From Tepidimonas sediminis (GTDB lineage: Bacteria; Pseudomonadota; Gammaproteobacteria; Burkholderiales; Burkholderiaceae_C), in contig NZ_VJND01000007.1 of assembly GCF_007556605.1 (NCBI RefSeq), positions 1 to 64,000 on the forward strand: 64,000 bases of DNA, in the 5' to 3' direction. The notes beneath the pieces were generated by a model, which did not search any database, was not told the origin of the DNA, and saw nothing but the letters and a program-made list of their open reading frames with translations. The translations under genes and the position numbers were made by a program. Below, one piece after another: positions 1-7,288 of this stretch. Each line of letters starts with the position of its first letter. Position 1 is the first letter of the stretch.

Positions 1-62
1 TGCCCAGGGCAGAGTCGTTCATGTCGATCACCATGTGAAAAATGATCGACCCAGATCGCCCC

Positions 63-120
63 TTCAGGCTCACACCTCGTTGGAATCACAACGCCTCGTT
101 CAGGCTCATACCTCGTTGGA
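63..120. repeat. Imperfect 22-bp direct repeat
   Basis: Two 22-bp copies occupy 63-84 and 99-120 with a 36-bp period and a single C/T difference. Both begin TTCAGGCTCA/T and end CCTCGTTGGA. They lie just upstream of the first etfBA promoter candidate. No coding signal is convincing here. Function is unknown; they could be a small duplication or paired binding sites. Confidence 0.7.
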
Positions 121-131
121 CAAGACTGGGC

Positions 132-160
132 TTGTGGCTGGCGGCGTCGCTGCCTATAAT
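132..160 (+). promoter_or_regulatory. Candidate sigma70 promoter P1 of etfBA
   Basis: A perfect TATAAT at 155-160 is preceded at 17 bp by TTGTGG (132-137), which matches the first three bases of the -35 consensus. Transcription would start near 167, immediately before the palindromic operator at 172-185. This is the only perfect TATAAT I noticed in front of a gene in this GC-rich window. Confidence 0.65.
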
Positions 161-171
161 GCGCCAAAAAT

Positions 172-185
172 CGAACGATCGTTCG
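172..185. promoter_or_regulatory. Palindromic operator, TetR-type fatty-acid regulator candidate
   Basis: CGAACGATCGTTCG is a perfect 14-bp palindrome, flanked after one mismatched pair by AAAA/TTTT that extend the symmetry. It sits 11 bp past the -10 box of P1, a position suited to repression. From memory, the GAACG-N2-CGTTC core resembles sites predicted for TetR-family fatty-acid regulators (FadP) of betaproteobacteria. A near-identical site lies before the beta-oxidation operon at 49795-49808. Confidence 0.65.
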
Positions 186-187
186 TT

Positions 188-216
188 TTTGCGTGGCGGG
201 CAACCGCCCGTACAAT
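188..216 (+). promoter_or_regulatory. Candidate promoter P2 of etfBA
   Basis: TACAAT at 211-216 lies 17 bp from a weak TTTGCG (188-193). Its -35 region abuts the palindrome at 172-185, and a second inverted repeat follows its expected start site. The downstream bases (GCCAGCC) match those after the -10 box of the beta-oxidation operon at 49779-49784. Confidence 0.4.
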
Positions 217-225
217 GCCAGCCGA

Positions 226-249
226 ATTGACGTTAACGTAAACGTCAAT
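226..249. promoter_or_regulatory. 24-bp inverted repeat with three phased ACGT cores
   Basis: Arms ATTGACGTT (226-234) and AACGTCAAT (241-249) are perfect inverted repeats around a central ACGT. Only one symmetric base pair of the 24 bp fails. ACGT recurs every 6 bp (230, 236, 242). The site lies just past the start expected for P2 and 40 bp before etfB. From memory it resembles motifs proposed for the MerR-family regulator LiuR of branched-chain amino acid catabolism. The regulator is not in the window. Confidence 0.6.
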
Positions 250-289
250 CCGGGCATGGTGGCCCCAACGACCTTCAGGAGCAACAGGC

Positions 290-1039
290 ATGAAGATTCT
301 CGTCCCGGTCAAGCGGGTGGTGGACTACAACGTCAAGGTGCGGGTCAAGGCCGACGGCAGCGGCGTCGACATCGCCAACGTCAAGATGAGCATGAACCCG
401 TTCGACGAGATCGCGGTGGAGGAGGCGGTGCGCCTGAAGGAGAAGGGGGTGGCCACCGAGGTGGTGGCCGTCTCGTGCGGCGTGGCGCAGTGCCAGGAGA
501 CGCTGCGCACGGCGATGGCCATCGGGGCCGACCGTGCCATCCTGGTGGAGACCGACGTGGAGCTGCAGCCGCTGGCGGTGGCCAAGCTGCTCAAGGCCCT
601 GGTGGAGCGCGAGCAGCCGCAGCTCGTGATCCTGGGCAAGCAGGCGATCGACGACGACGCCAACCAGACCGGGCAGATGCTGGCGGCGCTGCTGGACTGG
701 CCGCAGGCCACCTTTGCCTCCAAGGTGGAGGTCAAGGGCGAGGAGGTCGAGGTCACGCGCGAGATCGACGGCGGCCTGGAGACGCTGGCGCTGAAGCTGC
801 CGGCCATCGTCACCACCGACCTGCGGCTCAACGAGCCGCGTTACGTGACGCTGCCCAACATCATGAAGGCGAAGAAGAAGCCGCTGGACACCGTCAAGCC
901 GGCCGATCTCGGCGTGGACGTGACGCCGCGGCTGACGACGCTGAAGGTGGCCGAGCCGCCCAAGCGTCAGGCCGGCATCAAGGTGCCGGACGTGGCCACG
1001 CTGGTGGACAAGCTGCGCAACGAAGCCAAGGTCATCTGA
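290..1039 (+). CDS. etfB: Electron transfer flavoprotein subunit beta
   Basis: This 249-residue protein is the beta subunit of the heterodimeric flavoprotein that accepts electrons from acyl-CoA dehydrogenases and passes them to ETF-ubiquinone oxidoreductase. It starts [14 protein letters not shown] and carries the family segments for AMP binding ([14 protein letters not shown]) and the [21 protein letters not shown] recognition region. Length matches the family. An AGGAGCAACAGGC stretch supports the ATG. It is first in an operon with etfA, 26 bp downstream, behind tandem promoters and two operator candidates. Acyl-CoA dehydrogenases at 2075 and 53178 are plausible partners. Confidence 0.97.
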   Translation: MKILVPVKRVVDYNVKVRVKADGSGVDIANVKMSMNPFDEIAVEEAVRLKEKGVATEVVAVSCGVAQCQETLRTAMAIGADRAILVETDVELQPLAVAKLLKALVEREQPQLVILGKQAIDDDANQTGQMLAALLDWPQATFASKVEVKGEEVEVTREIDGGLETLALKLPAIVTTDLRLNEPRYVTLPNIMKAKKKPLDTVKPADLGVDVTPRLTTLKVAEPPKRQAGIKVPDVATLVDKLRNEAKVI

Positions 1040-1065
1040 ACACCCCCGGGGAAAGGAAGCACGCC

Positions 1066-2010
1066 ATGACCATCCTCGTGATTGCCGAACACGACCACGC
1101 CACCCTCAAGGGGGCCACCCTCCACGCCATCGGCGCGGCGCTGAAGCTGCAGGCTGCCGGCGCCGGCGACATCCACGTGCTGGTGGCCGGCCAGCAGGCC
1201 GGCGGGGCCGCGCAGGCCGCCGCGCAGGTGCCCGGCGTGGCCAAGGTGCTGCACGCCGACGGCGAGGCGCTGGCGCACGGCCTGGCGGAAAACCTGGCCG
1301 CGCAGGTGCTGGCGCTGGCCGGGGACTACGGCCATATCCTCTTTCCCGCCACGGCAGCCGGGCGCAACGTCGCGCCGCGCGTGGCGGCCAGGCTCGACGT
1401 CGCGCAGATCAGCGACATCACCGCGGTGATCGACGCCCACACCTTCGAGCGGCCGATCTACGCCGGCAACGCGATTGCCACCGTGCGCAGCGGTGACGCG
1501 CGCCACGTCATCACCGTGCGCACCACGGCTTTCGACGCCGCGCCGGCGCAGGGTGGGGCGGCTGCCATCGAGAGCGTGGCGGCGGTGGCCGACGCCGGCA
1601 AGAGCCGCTTCGTCGGGCGCGAGGTGGCCAAGAGCGACCGCCCCGAGCTGACCGCCGCGCGCATCATCGTCTCGGGCGGCCGGGCGCTGGGCAGCGCCGA
1701 GAAATTCAACGAGGTCATCACGCCGCTGGCGGACAAGCTGGGCGCCGCGATCGGCGCCAGCCGCGCCGCGGTGGACGCCGGCTACGCCCCCAACGACTGG
1801 CAGGTCGGCCAGACCGGCAAGATCGTCGCGCCGGAACTCTACGTGGCGGTGGGCATCAGCGGCGCGATCCAGCACCTGGCGGGCATGAAGGATTCCAAGG
1901 TGATCGTGGCGATCAACAAGGATCCGGAGGCGCCCATCTTCAGCGTCGCCGACTACGGGCTGGAGGCCGACCTGTTCCAGGCCGTGCCGGAACTGACCCG
2001 GGCGCTCTGA
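1066..2010 (+). CDS. etfA: Electron transfer flavoprotein subunit alpha
   Basis: This 314-residue alpha subunit binds the redox-active FAD of the ETF heterodimer. The start [11 protein letters not shown] follows a GGAAAGGA ribosome site; an open frame continues upstream through etfB but is only a shadow. The C-terminal FAD domain is complete, with VSGGRALGS, the [20 protein letters not shown] stretch and a [20 protein letters not shown] segment. It is cotranscribed with etfB, and a strong intrinsic terminator follows 20 bp after the stop. Confidence 0.97.
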   Translation: MTILVIAEHDHATLKGATLHAIGAALKLQAAGAGDIHVLVAGQQAGGAAQAAAQVPGVAKVLHADGEALAHGLAENLAAQVLALAGDYGHILFPATAAGRNVAPRVAARLDVAQISDITAVIDAHTFERPIYAGNAIATVRSGDARHVITVRTTAFDAAPAQGGAAAIESVAAVADAGKSRFVGREVAKSDRPELTAARIIVSGGRALGSAEKFNEVITPLADKLGAAIGASRAAVDAGYAPNDWQVGQTGKIVAPELYVAVGISGAIQHLAGMKDSKVIVAINKDPEAPIFSVADYGLEADLFQAVPELTRAL

Positions 2011-2030
2011 CGCCGCATCCGTCTGCATCG

Positions 2031-2057
2031 GGGCATCCGGCGGATGCCCTCTTTTTT
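2031..2057 (+). terminator. Rho-independent terminator after etfA
   Basis: A perfect 8-bp stem, GGGCATCC (2031-2038) and GGATGCCC (2042-2049), closes a 3-base loop and is followed by TCTTTTTT. It is one of the clearest intrinsic terminators in the window. It leaves only 17 bp before the next start codon, so the downstream acyl-CoA dehydrogenase must depend on readthrough or on a promoter inside etfA. Confidence 0.9.
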
Positions 2058-2074
2058 GCCGCAAGGAGACATCG

Positions 2075-3865
2075 ATGACCTTCAAGGCGCCCGTCAAGGA
2101 CATGCTGTTTGCGCTGCAGCACCTGGCACGGCTGGACGAGATCAACCGCATCCCCGGCTTCGAGGACGCCAACCTCGAGACCGCGCAGGCGGTGCTGGAG
2201 GAGTGCGCACGCCTCAACGAGGAGGTGATCGCGCCGCTGAACTGGGAAGGCGACAAGAATCCTTCGTGGTGGCGCGACGGGCAGGTGTTCACCACGCCCG
2301 GCTTCAAGGAGGCGTTCCGCCAGTACGCCGAGGGCGGCTGGCAGGGGCTGCAGCATCCGGCCGAGTTCGGCGGCCAGGGGCTGCCGAAGGCCATCGGCGC
2401 CATGTGCACCGAGATCCTCAACGCCGCCAACCTGAGCTTCGCCCTGTGTCCGCTGCTGACCGACGGCGCCATCGAGGCGCTGCTGACCGCCGGCAGCGAG
2501 GAACAGAAGGCCACCTACATCCCGCCGATGATCGAAGGGCGCTGGACCGGTACCATGAACCTGACCGAGCCGCAGGCCGGCAGCGACCTGTCGCTGGTGC
2601 GCGCGCGCGCCGAGCCGCAGCCCGATGGCACCTACCGGATCTTCGGCACCAAGATCTTCATCACCTACGGCGAGCACGACATGGCCGACAACATCGTGCA
2701 CCTGGTGCTGGCCCGCGTCACCGGCGCGCCGCAGGGCGTCAAGGGCATCAGCCTGTTCATCGTGCCGAAGTTCCTCGTCAACCCGGACGGCAGTCTGGGC
2801 GCGCGCAACGACGTGCACTGCGTCAGCATCGAGCACAAGCTCGGCATCAAGGCCAGCCCCACCTGCGTGCTGCAGTACGGTGACCACGGCGGCGCCGTCG
2901 GTTACCTGGTCGGTGAGGAGAACCGCGGCCTCGAGTACATGTTCATCATGATGAACGCGGCGCGCTACGCGGTGGGTCTGCAGGGCATCGCGCTGTCGGA
3001 GCGCGCCTACCAGAAGGCGGTGCAGTACGCGCGCGAACGCATCCAGAGCCGCCCGGTGGACGGCAGCGTGGCCGGCGCGGCGCCGATCATCCACCACCCG
3101 GACGTACGCCGCATGCTGATGACGATGCGCGCGCTCACCGAAGGCTGCCGAGCGATGGCCGCGGTGGCGGCTGCCGCCTACGACGCCGCCCACCACCACC
3201 CGGACGAGGCCACGCGGCGCCAGAACCAGGCCTTCTACGAGTTCATGGTGCCGCTGGTCAAGGGCTACAGCACGGAGATCAGCCACGAGGTCACCAGCCT
3301 GGGCGTGCAGGTGCACGGCGGCATGGGCTTCATCGAGGAGACCGGCGCTGCGCAGCACTACCGGGACGCCAAGATCCTGACCATCTACGAGGGCACCACG
3401 GCGATCCAGGCCAACGACCTGGTCGGGCGCAAGACGGCGCGCGACGGCGGCGCGGTGGCGCTGGCGGTGGCCGCGCAGGTGGCCGCCACCGAGCAGGCGC
3501 TGGCCTCGAGCGGCAGCGAGGCGGCGCAGGCGGTGCGCGTGCGGCTGCAGGCCGCCCGCGCCGCGTACGAGGAGGTGGTGCGCTTCATCGCCGCGCAGGC
3601 CAAGGCCGATCCGGTGGCGGCCTACGCCGGCAGCGTGCCGTACCTGATGCTGGCCGGCAACCTGATGGCGGGCTGGCAGATGGCGCGTGCGCTGCTGGCC
3701 GCCGAGCAGGAGCTGGCCGCCGGTCGCGACGAAGCGTTCATGCGCGCCAAGATCGCCACCGCGCGTTTCTACGCCGAGCACATCCTGCCGCGCGCGCTGG
3801 CGCAGCGCGACGCCATCGTGCACGGGGCCGGCTCGCTCAAGGCCATGGCGCTGGAGGCGTTCTGA
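2075..3865 (+). CDS. Acyl-CoA dehydrogenase, large C-terminally extended type
   Basis: This 596-residue flavoprotein should catalyse alpha,beta-desaturation of an acyl-CoA and hand electrons to EtfAB. The ACAD N-terminal, middle (MNLTEPQAGSDLS) and C-terminal domains are present, followed by the roughly 130-residue extension typical of the long family that includes DmdC. The catalytic-base position is Glu439 in TIYEGTTAIQ. An AAGGAGA site precedes the ATG. It follows etfA across a terminator and overlaps the next start by one base. The acyl chain acted on cannot be read from sequence; databases often name this family 3-methylmercaptopropionyl-CoA dehydrogenase, which is not proven here. Confidence 0.93.
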   Translation: MTFKAPVKDMLFALQHLARLDEINRIPGFEDANLETAQAVLEECARLNEEVIAPLNWEGDKNPSWWRDGQVFTTPGFKEAFRQYAEGGWQGLQHPAEFGGQGLPKAIGAMCTEILNAANLSFALCPLLTDGAIEALLTAGSEEQKATYIPPMIEGRWTGTMNLTEPQAGSDLSLVRARAEPQPDGTYRIFGTKIFITYGEHDMADNIVHLVLARVTGAPQGVKGISLFIVPKFLVNPDGSLGARNDVHCVSIEHKLGIKASPTCVLQYGDHGGAVGYLVGEENRGLEYMFIMMNAARYAVGLQGIALSERAYQKAVQYARERIQSRPVDGSVAGAAPIIHHPDVRRMLMTMRALTEGCRAMAAVAAAAYDAAHHHPDEATRRQNQAFYEFMVPLVKGYSTEISHEVTSLGVQVHGGMGFIEETGAAQHYRDAKILTIYEGTTAIQANDLVGRKTARDGGAVALAVAAQVAATEQALASSGSEAAQAVRVRLQAARAAYEEVVRFIAAQAKADPVAAYAGSVPYLMLAGNLMAGWQMARALLAAEQELAAGRDEAFMRAKIATARFYAEHILPRALAQRDAIVHGAGSLKAMALEAF

Positions 3866-4827
3866 TGGCCCGCATCCCCTCCGTCCTGCAACGGCTGGCG
3901 CTGCCGGTGATCGGTTCGCCGCTGTTCATCATCAGCAACCCCAGGCTCGTCATCGAGCAGTGCAAGGCCGGCATCGTCGGCTCGATGCCGGCGCTCAACG
4001 CCCGCCCGGCTTCGCAGCTGGACGAGTGGCTGGCCGAGATCACCGAGACGCTGGCGGCCTACGACGCCGCGCACCCCGACCGGCCCGCCGCGCCGTTTGC
4101 GATCAACCAGATCGTGCACAAGAGCAACGACCGGCTCGAGCACGACATGGCGTTGTGCGAAAAGTACAAGGTGCCCATCGTCATCACGAGCCTGGGCGCG
4201 CGCGAGGATGTCAACCAGGCCGTCCACCGCTGGGGCGGCGTGGTGCTGCATGACGTCATCAACGACACGTTCGCGCACAAGGCCATCGACAAGGGCGCCG
4301 ACGGCCTGATCGCGGTGGCCGCGGGTGCCGGCGGGCACGCCGGCACCAAGAGCCCGTTTGCGCTGATCCAGGAGATCCGGCGCTGGTTCGACGGGCCGCT
4401 GGCGCTGTCGGGCTCCATCGCCACCGGGGGCGCGATCCTGGCGGCGCAGGCGATGGGGGCGGACTTCGCCTACATCGGCTCGCTGTTCATCGCCACCGAC
4501 GAGGCACGCGCCAGCGACGCCTACAAGCAGTGCATCGTCGAGTGCACGTCCGACGACATCGTCTACACCAACCTGTTCACCGGCGTGCACGGCAACTACC
4601 TCAAGCCCTCGATCCGCGCCGCCGGGCTCGATCCGGATCACCTGCCCGAAAGCGACCCGAGCAAGATGAACTTCGCCTCCACCGGCGCCAAGGCGTGGAA
4701 GGACATCTGGGGCTGCGGGCAGGGCATCGCGGTGGTGGATGCCGTACGGCCGGCGGCGCAGGTGATCGAGCGCTTGAAGCGCGAATACGCCGAGGCACGT
4801 GCCCGCCTGTGCGGTGCCGCGGCGTAA
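3865..4827 (+). CDS. Nitronate monooxygenase-family flavoprotein
   Basis: This 320-residue TIM-barrel FMN protein belongs to the nitronate monooxygenase/2-nitropropane dioxygenase family. Visible family features are the N-terminal IGSPLFIISNP strand, the GIVGSMPALNARP loop, the AVAAGAGGHAG motif and the phosphate-binding LSGSIATGGAI region. The ATG shares a base with the preceding TGA, so the gene is probably coupled to the acyl-CoA dehydrogenase. The family also contains NAD(P)H:quinone reductases, so the substrate is uncertain. The stop faces miaA convergently 17 bp away with no terminator visible. Confidence 0.85.
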   Translation: MARIPSVLQRLALPVIGSPLFIISNPRLVIEQCKAGIVGSMPALNARPASQLDEWLAEITETLAAYDAAHPDRPAAPFAINQIVHKSNDRLEHDMALCEKYKVPIVITSLGAREDVNQAVHRWGGVVLHDVINDTFAHKAIDKGADGLIAVAAGAGGHAGTKSPFALIQEIRRWFDGPLALSGSIATGGAILAAQAMGADFAYIGSLFIATDEARASDAYKQCIVECTSDDIVYTNLFTGVHGNYLKPSIRAAGLDPDHLPESDPSKMNFASTGAKAWKDIWGCGQGIAVVDAVRPAAQVIERLKREYAEARARLCGAAA

Positions 4828-4844
4828 GCAGCGGCGCGGCGTCC

Positions 4845-5978
4845 TCAGGACGGGGCGGCCTCGCCCGTCCCGGAAGGCACGGACGGCGCGGGCGGGGCGC
4901 TGCCGGGCAGCCCCCAGGCGGCCTCGACGACGGCCAGCGTGCGCGGCAGCACGTCGGCCGCGTCGGCCGGCAGCACGTGGCGCGCCGGCATCGAGCGCAA
5001 CCACGTCAGCTGCCGCTTGGCCAGCTGACGCGTCGCGGCGGCGGCGCGCTCGTGCAGCTGCGCGTGCTCGTCGGGGGTGAGGGCGTGGCGGCCGGCCGCG
5101 CCGGCCTCGTCCAGTGCCTCCCACGCTTGCCGGTAACCGACGCAGCGCAGCGCCGGCAGGTGCAGCCCCAGGTCGCCGCGCGCGCGCAGACGGCGCACCT
5201 CCTCCAGCAGCCCGTCGCGCCACATCGCCTGCAGGCGGGCGTCGATGCGCGGGCGCAGCCAGCCGCGATCCTGCGGCTCCAGGCTCAGCAGTCGGCCGCG
5301 CAAGCCGCCGATGGTCGGCGTCGCTGCCGTCCGGGGCGCAGGTGAGGTGCCGGGCTGCCCGCCCTCGCCGGGTTGGTCGGGGTCGGCTGGCGTCGCGCCG
5401 GGGGAGTGGCGCCAGCGCCGCTGCAGCGCCGACAGGGGCTGACCGGTGGCGCGCCAGACCTCCAGCGCGCGGCCGATGCGTTGCGCGTCGTGCGGCGCCA
5501 GCCGTGCCGCGGTGACGGGATCGACGCGTGCCAGCTCGGCATGCAGTGCCGGCCAGCCACGCGCGCGCGCCTCGGCCTCGATGGCCGCGCGCAGCGCCGG
5601 TTGCGCCGGCGGCAGCTCGTCCAGGCCGTCGAACAGCGCCTTGAAGTACAGCATCGTGCCGCCGACCAGCAGCGGCCAGCGCCCGCGCGCCCGGATCGCC
5701 GGCAGCAGCGCGCGGACGTCGCGCACGAACTCGGCCGCGCTGTACGGCTCGCGCGGGTCGCGGATGTCGATCAGGTGGTGCGGCACGCGCGCGCGTTCGG
5801 CGGCGCCGGGCTTGGCGGTGCCGATGTCCATGCCGCGGTAGACCAGCGCCGAGTCGACGCTGATGATCTCCACCGGCCAGCGCTCGGCGATGGCCAGCGC
5901 CAGCGCGGTCTTGCCGCCGGCGGTGGGGCCTGCGAGCGCCAGCCAGTCGCATGCCGGGGGGCTGCGATCGGGCTGCAT
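4845..5978 (-). CDS. miaA: tRNA dimethylallyltransferase MiaA
   Basis: This 377-residue enzyme transfers a dimethylallyl group to N6 of A37 in tRNAs reading UNN codons. The P-loop is [11 protein letters not shown] near residue 17, followed by the [18 protein letters not shown] substrate segment and IDIRDP. It is longer than the usual 310-330 residues because a Pro/Gly/Ala/Thr-rich insert of about 30 residues follows RRWRHS near residue 220, before the conserved C-terminal [13 protein letters not shown] region. It is the last gene of the tsaE-amidase-mutL-MFS-miaA run. No hfq follows it. Confidence 0.95.
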   Translation of the reverse strand: MQPDRSPPACDWLALAGPTAGGKTALALAIAERWPVEIISVDSALVYRGMDIGTAKPGAAERARVPHHLIDIRDPREPYSAAEFVRDVRALLPAIRARGRWPLLVGGTMLYFKALFDGLDELPPAQPALRAAIEAEARARGWPALHAELARVDPVTAARLAPHDAQRIGRALEVWRATGQPLSALQRRWRHSPGATPADPDQPGEGGQPGTSPAPRTAATPTIGGLRGRLLSLEPQDRGWLRPRIDARLQAMWRDGLLEEVRRLRARGDLGLHLPALRCVGYRQAWEALDEAGAAGRHALTPDEHAQLHERAAAATRQLAKRQLTWLRSMPARHVLPADAADVLPRTLAVVEAAWGLPGSAPPAPSVPSGTGEAAPS

Positions 5979-5987
5979 GGGGCGCGA

Positions 5988-7232
5988 TTATCGCGTCGGC
6001 ACCGGGGCGGGGCGGACTTCGCCGTGGCGCTGCACCAGCGTCCAGGCCACCAGGGCGATCAGCACGCCCCAGAACCACAGGCCGTTGGTCAGCGGGTAGA
6101 CGCCGGTGTCGGCCCCGGTGGACATGCGCTGGCCGAGCCAGGTGCCCATCGCGAAGGCGGTGACCATCATGATGAAGCCGGCCAGCGCCGAGGCCGCCCC
6201 GGCGGCCTGCGGAAACGGTGCCACCGCGCCGCTCTGGCCGCACGGCTGGTGCACGCCGTGCGCGAGGATGAACAGGTAAAACGGCCCCATGATGGCCCAG
6301 GTGGTGTGCAGGCCGGCCAGCGCCAGCGCGCCGGCCAGCGTGCCGCCGGTCAGCGTGAAGGCCGCCGCCAGCGCCACCGTGCGCCGCACGCCCAGCCGCG
6401 GGATCAGGCGCCGGCACAGGAACGTGCCGGCGATGTACACCGTCGACATCGACAGCATCAGCAGGCCGTAGCCGGTCTTGCTGTGCCCCAGCACGGTGAT
6501 GAAGACGAACGAGGAGGTGGCCAGGAACGTGAACAGGCCGCCGTAGGAGGTGGCCGCCAGCAGCGCCCAGGCCCAGAACGTCGGGTGACGCGCGATGCGG
6601 CCCCAGATGCGCAGCATCTCGGCCGGCCGCAGCGCCTGCGGGTTGCGTTGCGGCAGCGTCTCGCGAAAGCGCAGCGTCACCAGCGCCAGCGCCACCGCGC
6701 CAAAGACCGCCAGCGCCGCCAGCGCGGCGCGCCAGCCGGCGTGTTCGGTCAGCCAGCCGCCCAGCGGGCCGCTGAGGCAGGCGAACAGGCCAAGGCCGCT
6801 CAAGCCCCTGGACATCATGCGCGCCCCCTCGGCCGGCTGATAGAGGTCGCGCACGATGGCGCGTGCCCCCATCACTGCCGCGCCCATCGCCGCGCCCTGC
6901 ACGATGCGCCAGACGATCAGCTGCTCGATGCTGCCGGCCAGCGCGCTGCCCACGGAGGCGAGCGTGTAGGCCGTGAGACCGGCCAGCAGCACCGGCCGGC
7001 GCCCGAAGCGATCCGATACCGGTCCCCAGACCAGCTGGGCGATGCCGAAGGCCAGCAGCAGCGCCGACAGCGTGGCCTGCACCTTGGCCATCGGCGCGTC
7101 GAACGCCGCGGTGATCGACGGCAGGGCCGGCAGGTACAGGTCGGTGGCCAGCGGCTGCACGCCCAGCAGCAGCGACAGGAACACGACGACCCAGCCGGAC
7201 GGCATCGACGCGGAAGCGGAGGTGGACGACAT
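5988..7232 (-). CDS. Bcr/CflA-type MFS multidrug efflux transporter
   Basis: This 414-residue membrane protein resembles Bcr/CflA drug-proton antiporters of the major facilitator superfamily. About twelve hydrophobic segments are visible. The Bcr/CflA hallmarks are LATDLYLPALPSI in the first helix and WGPVSDRFGRRPVLL in the loop after helix 2. The chosen start, MSSTSASASMPSG, sits just before the first helix; the open frame runs upstream into mutL but is GC-shadow. It lies between mutL and miaA, which are usually adjacent, so it may be cotranscribed with them. The drug substrate is unknown. Confidence 0.9.
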   Translation of the reverse strand: MSSTSASASMPSGWVVVFLSLLLGVQPLATDLYLPALPSITAAFDAPMAKVQATLSALLLAFGIAQLVWGPVSDRFGRRPVLLAGLTAYTLASVGSALAGSIEQLIVWRIVQGAAMGAAVMGARAIVRDLYQPAEGARMMSRGLSGLGLFACLSGPLGGWLTEHAGWRAALAALAVFGAVALALVTLRFRETLPQRNPQALRPAEMLRIWGRIARHPTFWAWALLAATSYGGLFTFLATSSFVFITVLGHSKTGYGLLMLSMSTVYIAGTFLCRRLIPRLGVRRTVALAAAFTLTGGTLAGALALAGLHTTWAIMGPFYLFILAHGVHQPCGQSGAVAPFPQAAGAASALAGFIMMVTAFAMGTWLGQRMSTGADTGVYPLTNGLWFWGVLIALVAWTLVQRHGEVRPAPVPTR

Positions 7233-7288
7233 GGTTATGGATGGTAACAAGAGCGGTGCGCCAGCGCCGTCACCCACGCGCCGTCCTT

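Noticed and set aside
1-34. Possible minus-strand gene start (MVIDMNDSALG) at the left edge
   Set aside because: Only about eleven codons are visible, with no ribosome site and no recognisable protein; it cannot be supported.
193-1065. Long in-frame extension upstream of etfA covering etfB
   Set aside because: The extra sequence is Arg/Gly/Ala-rich out-of-frame translation of etfB; ribosome site and homology place the etfA start at 1066.
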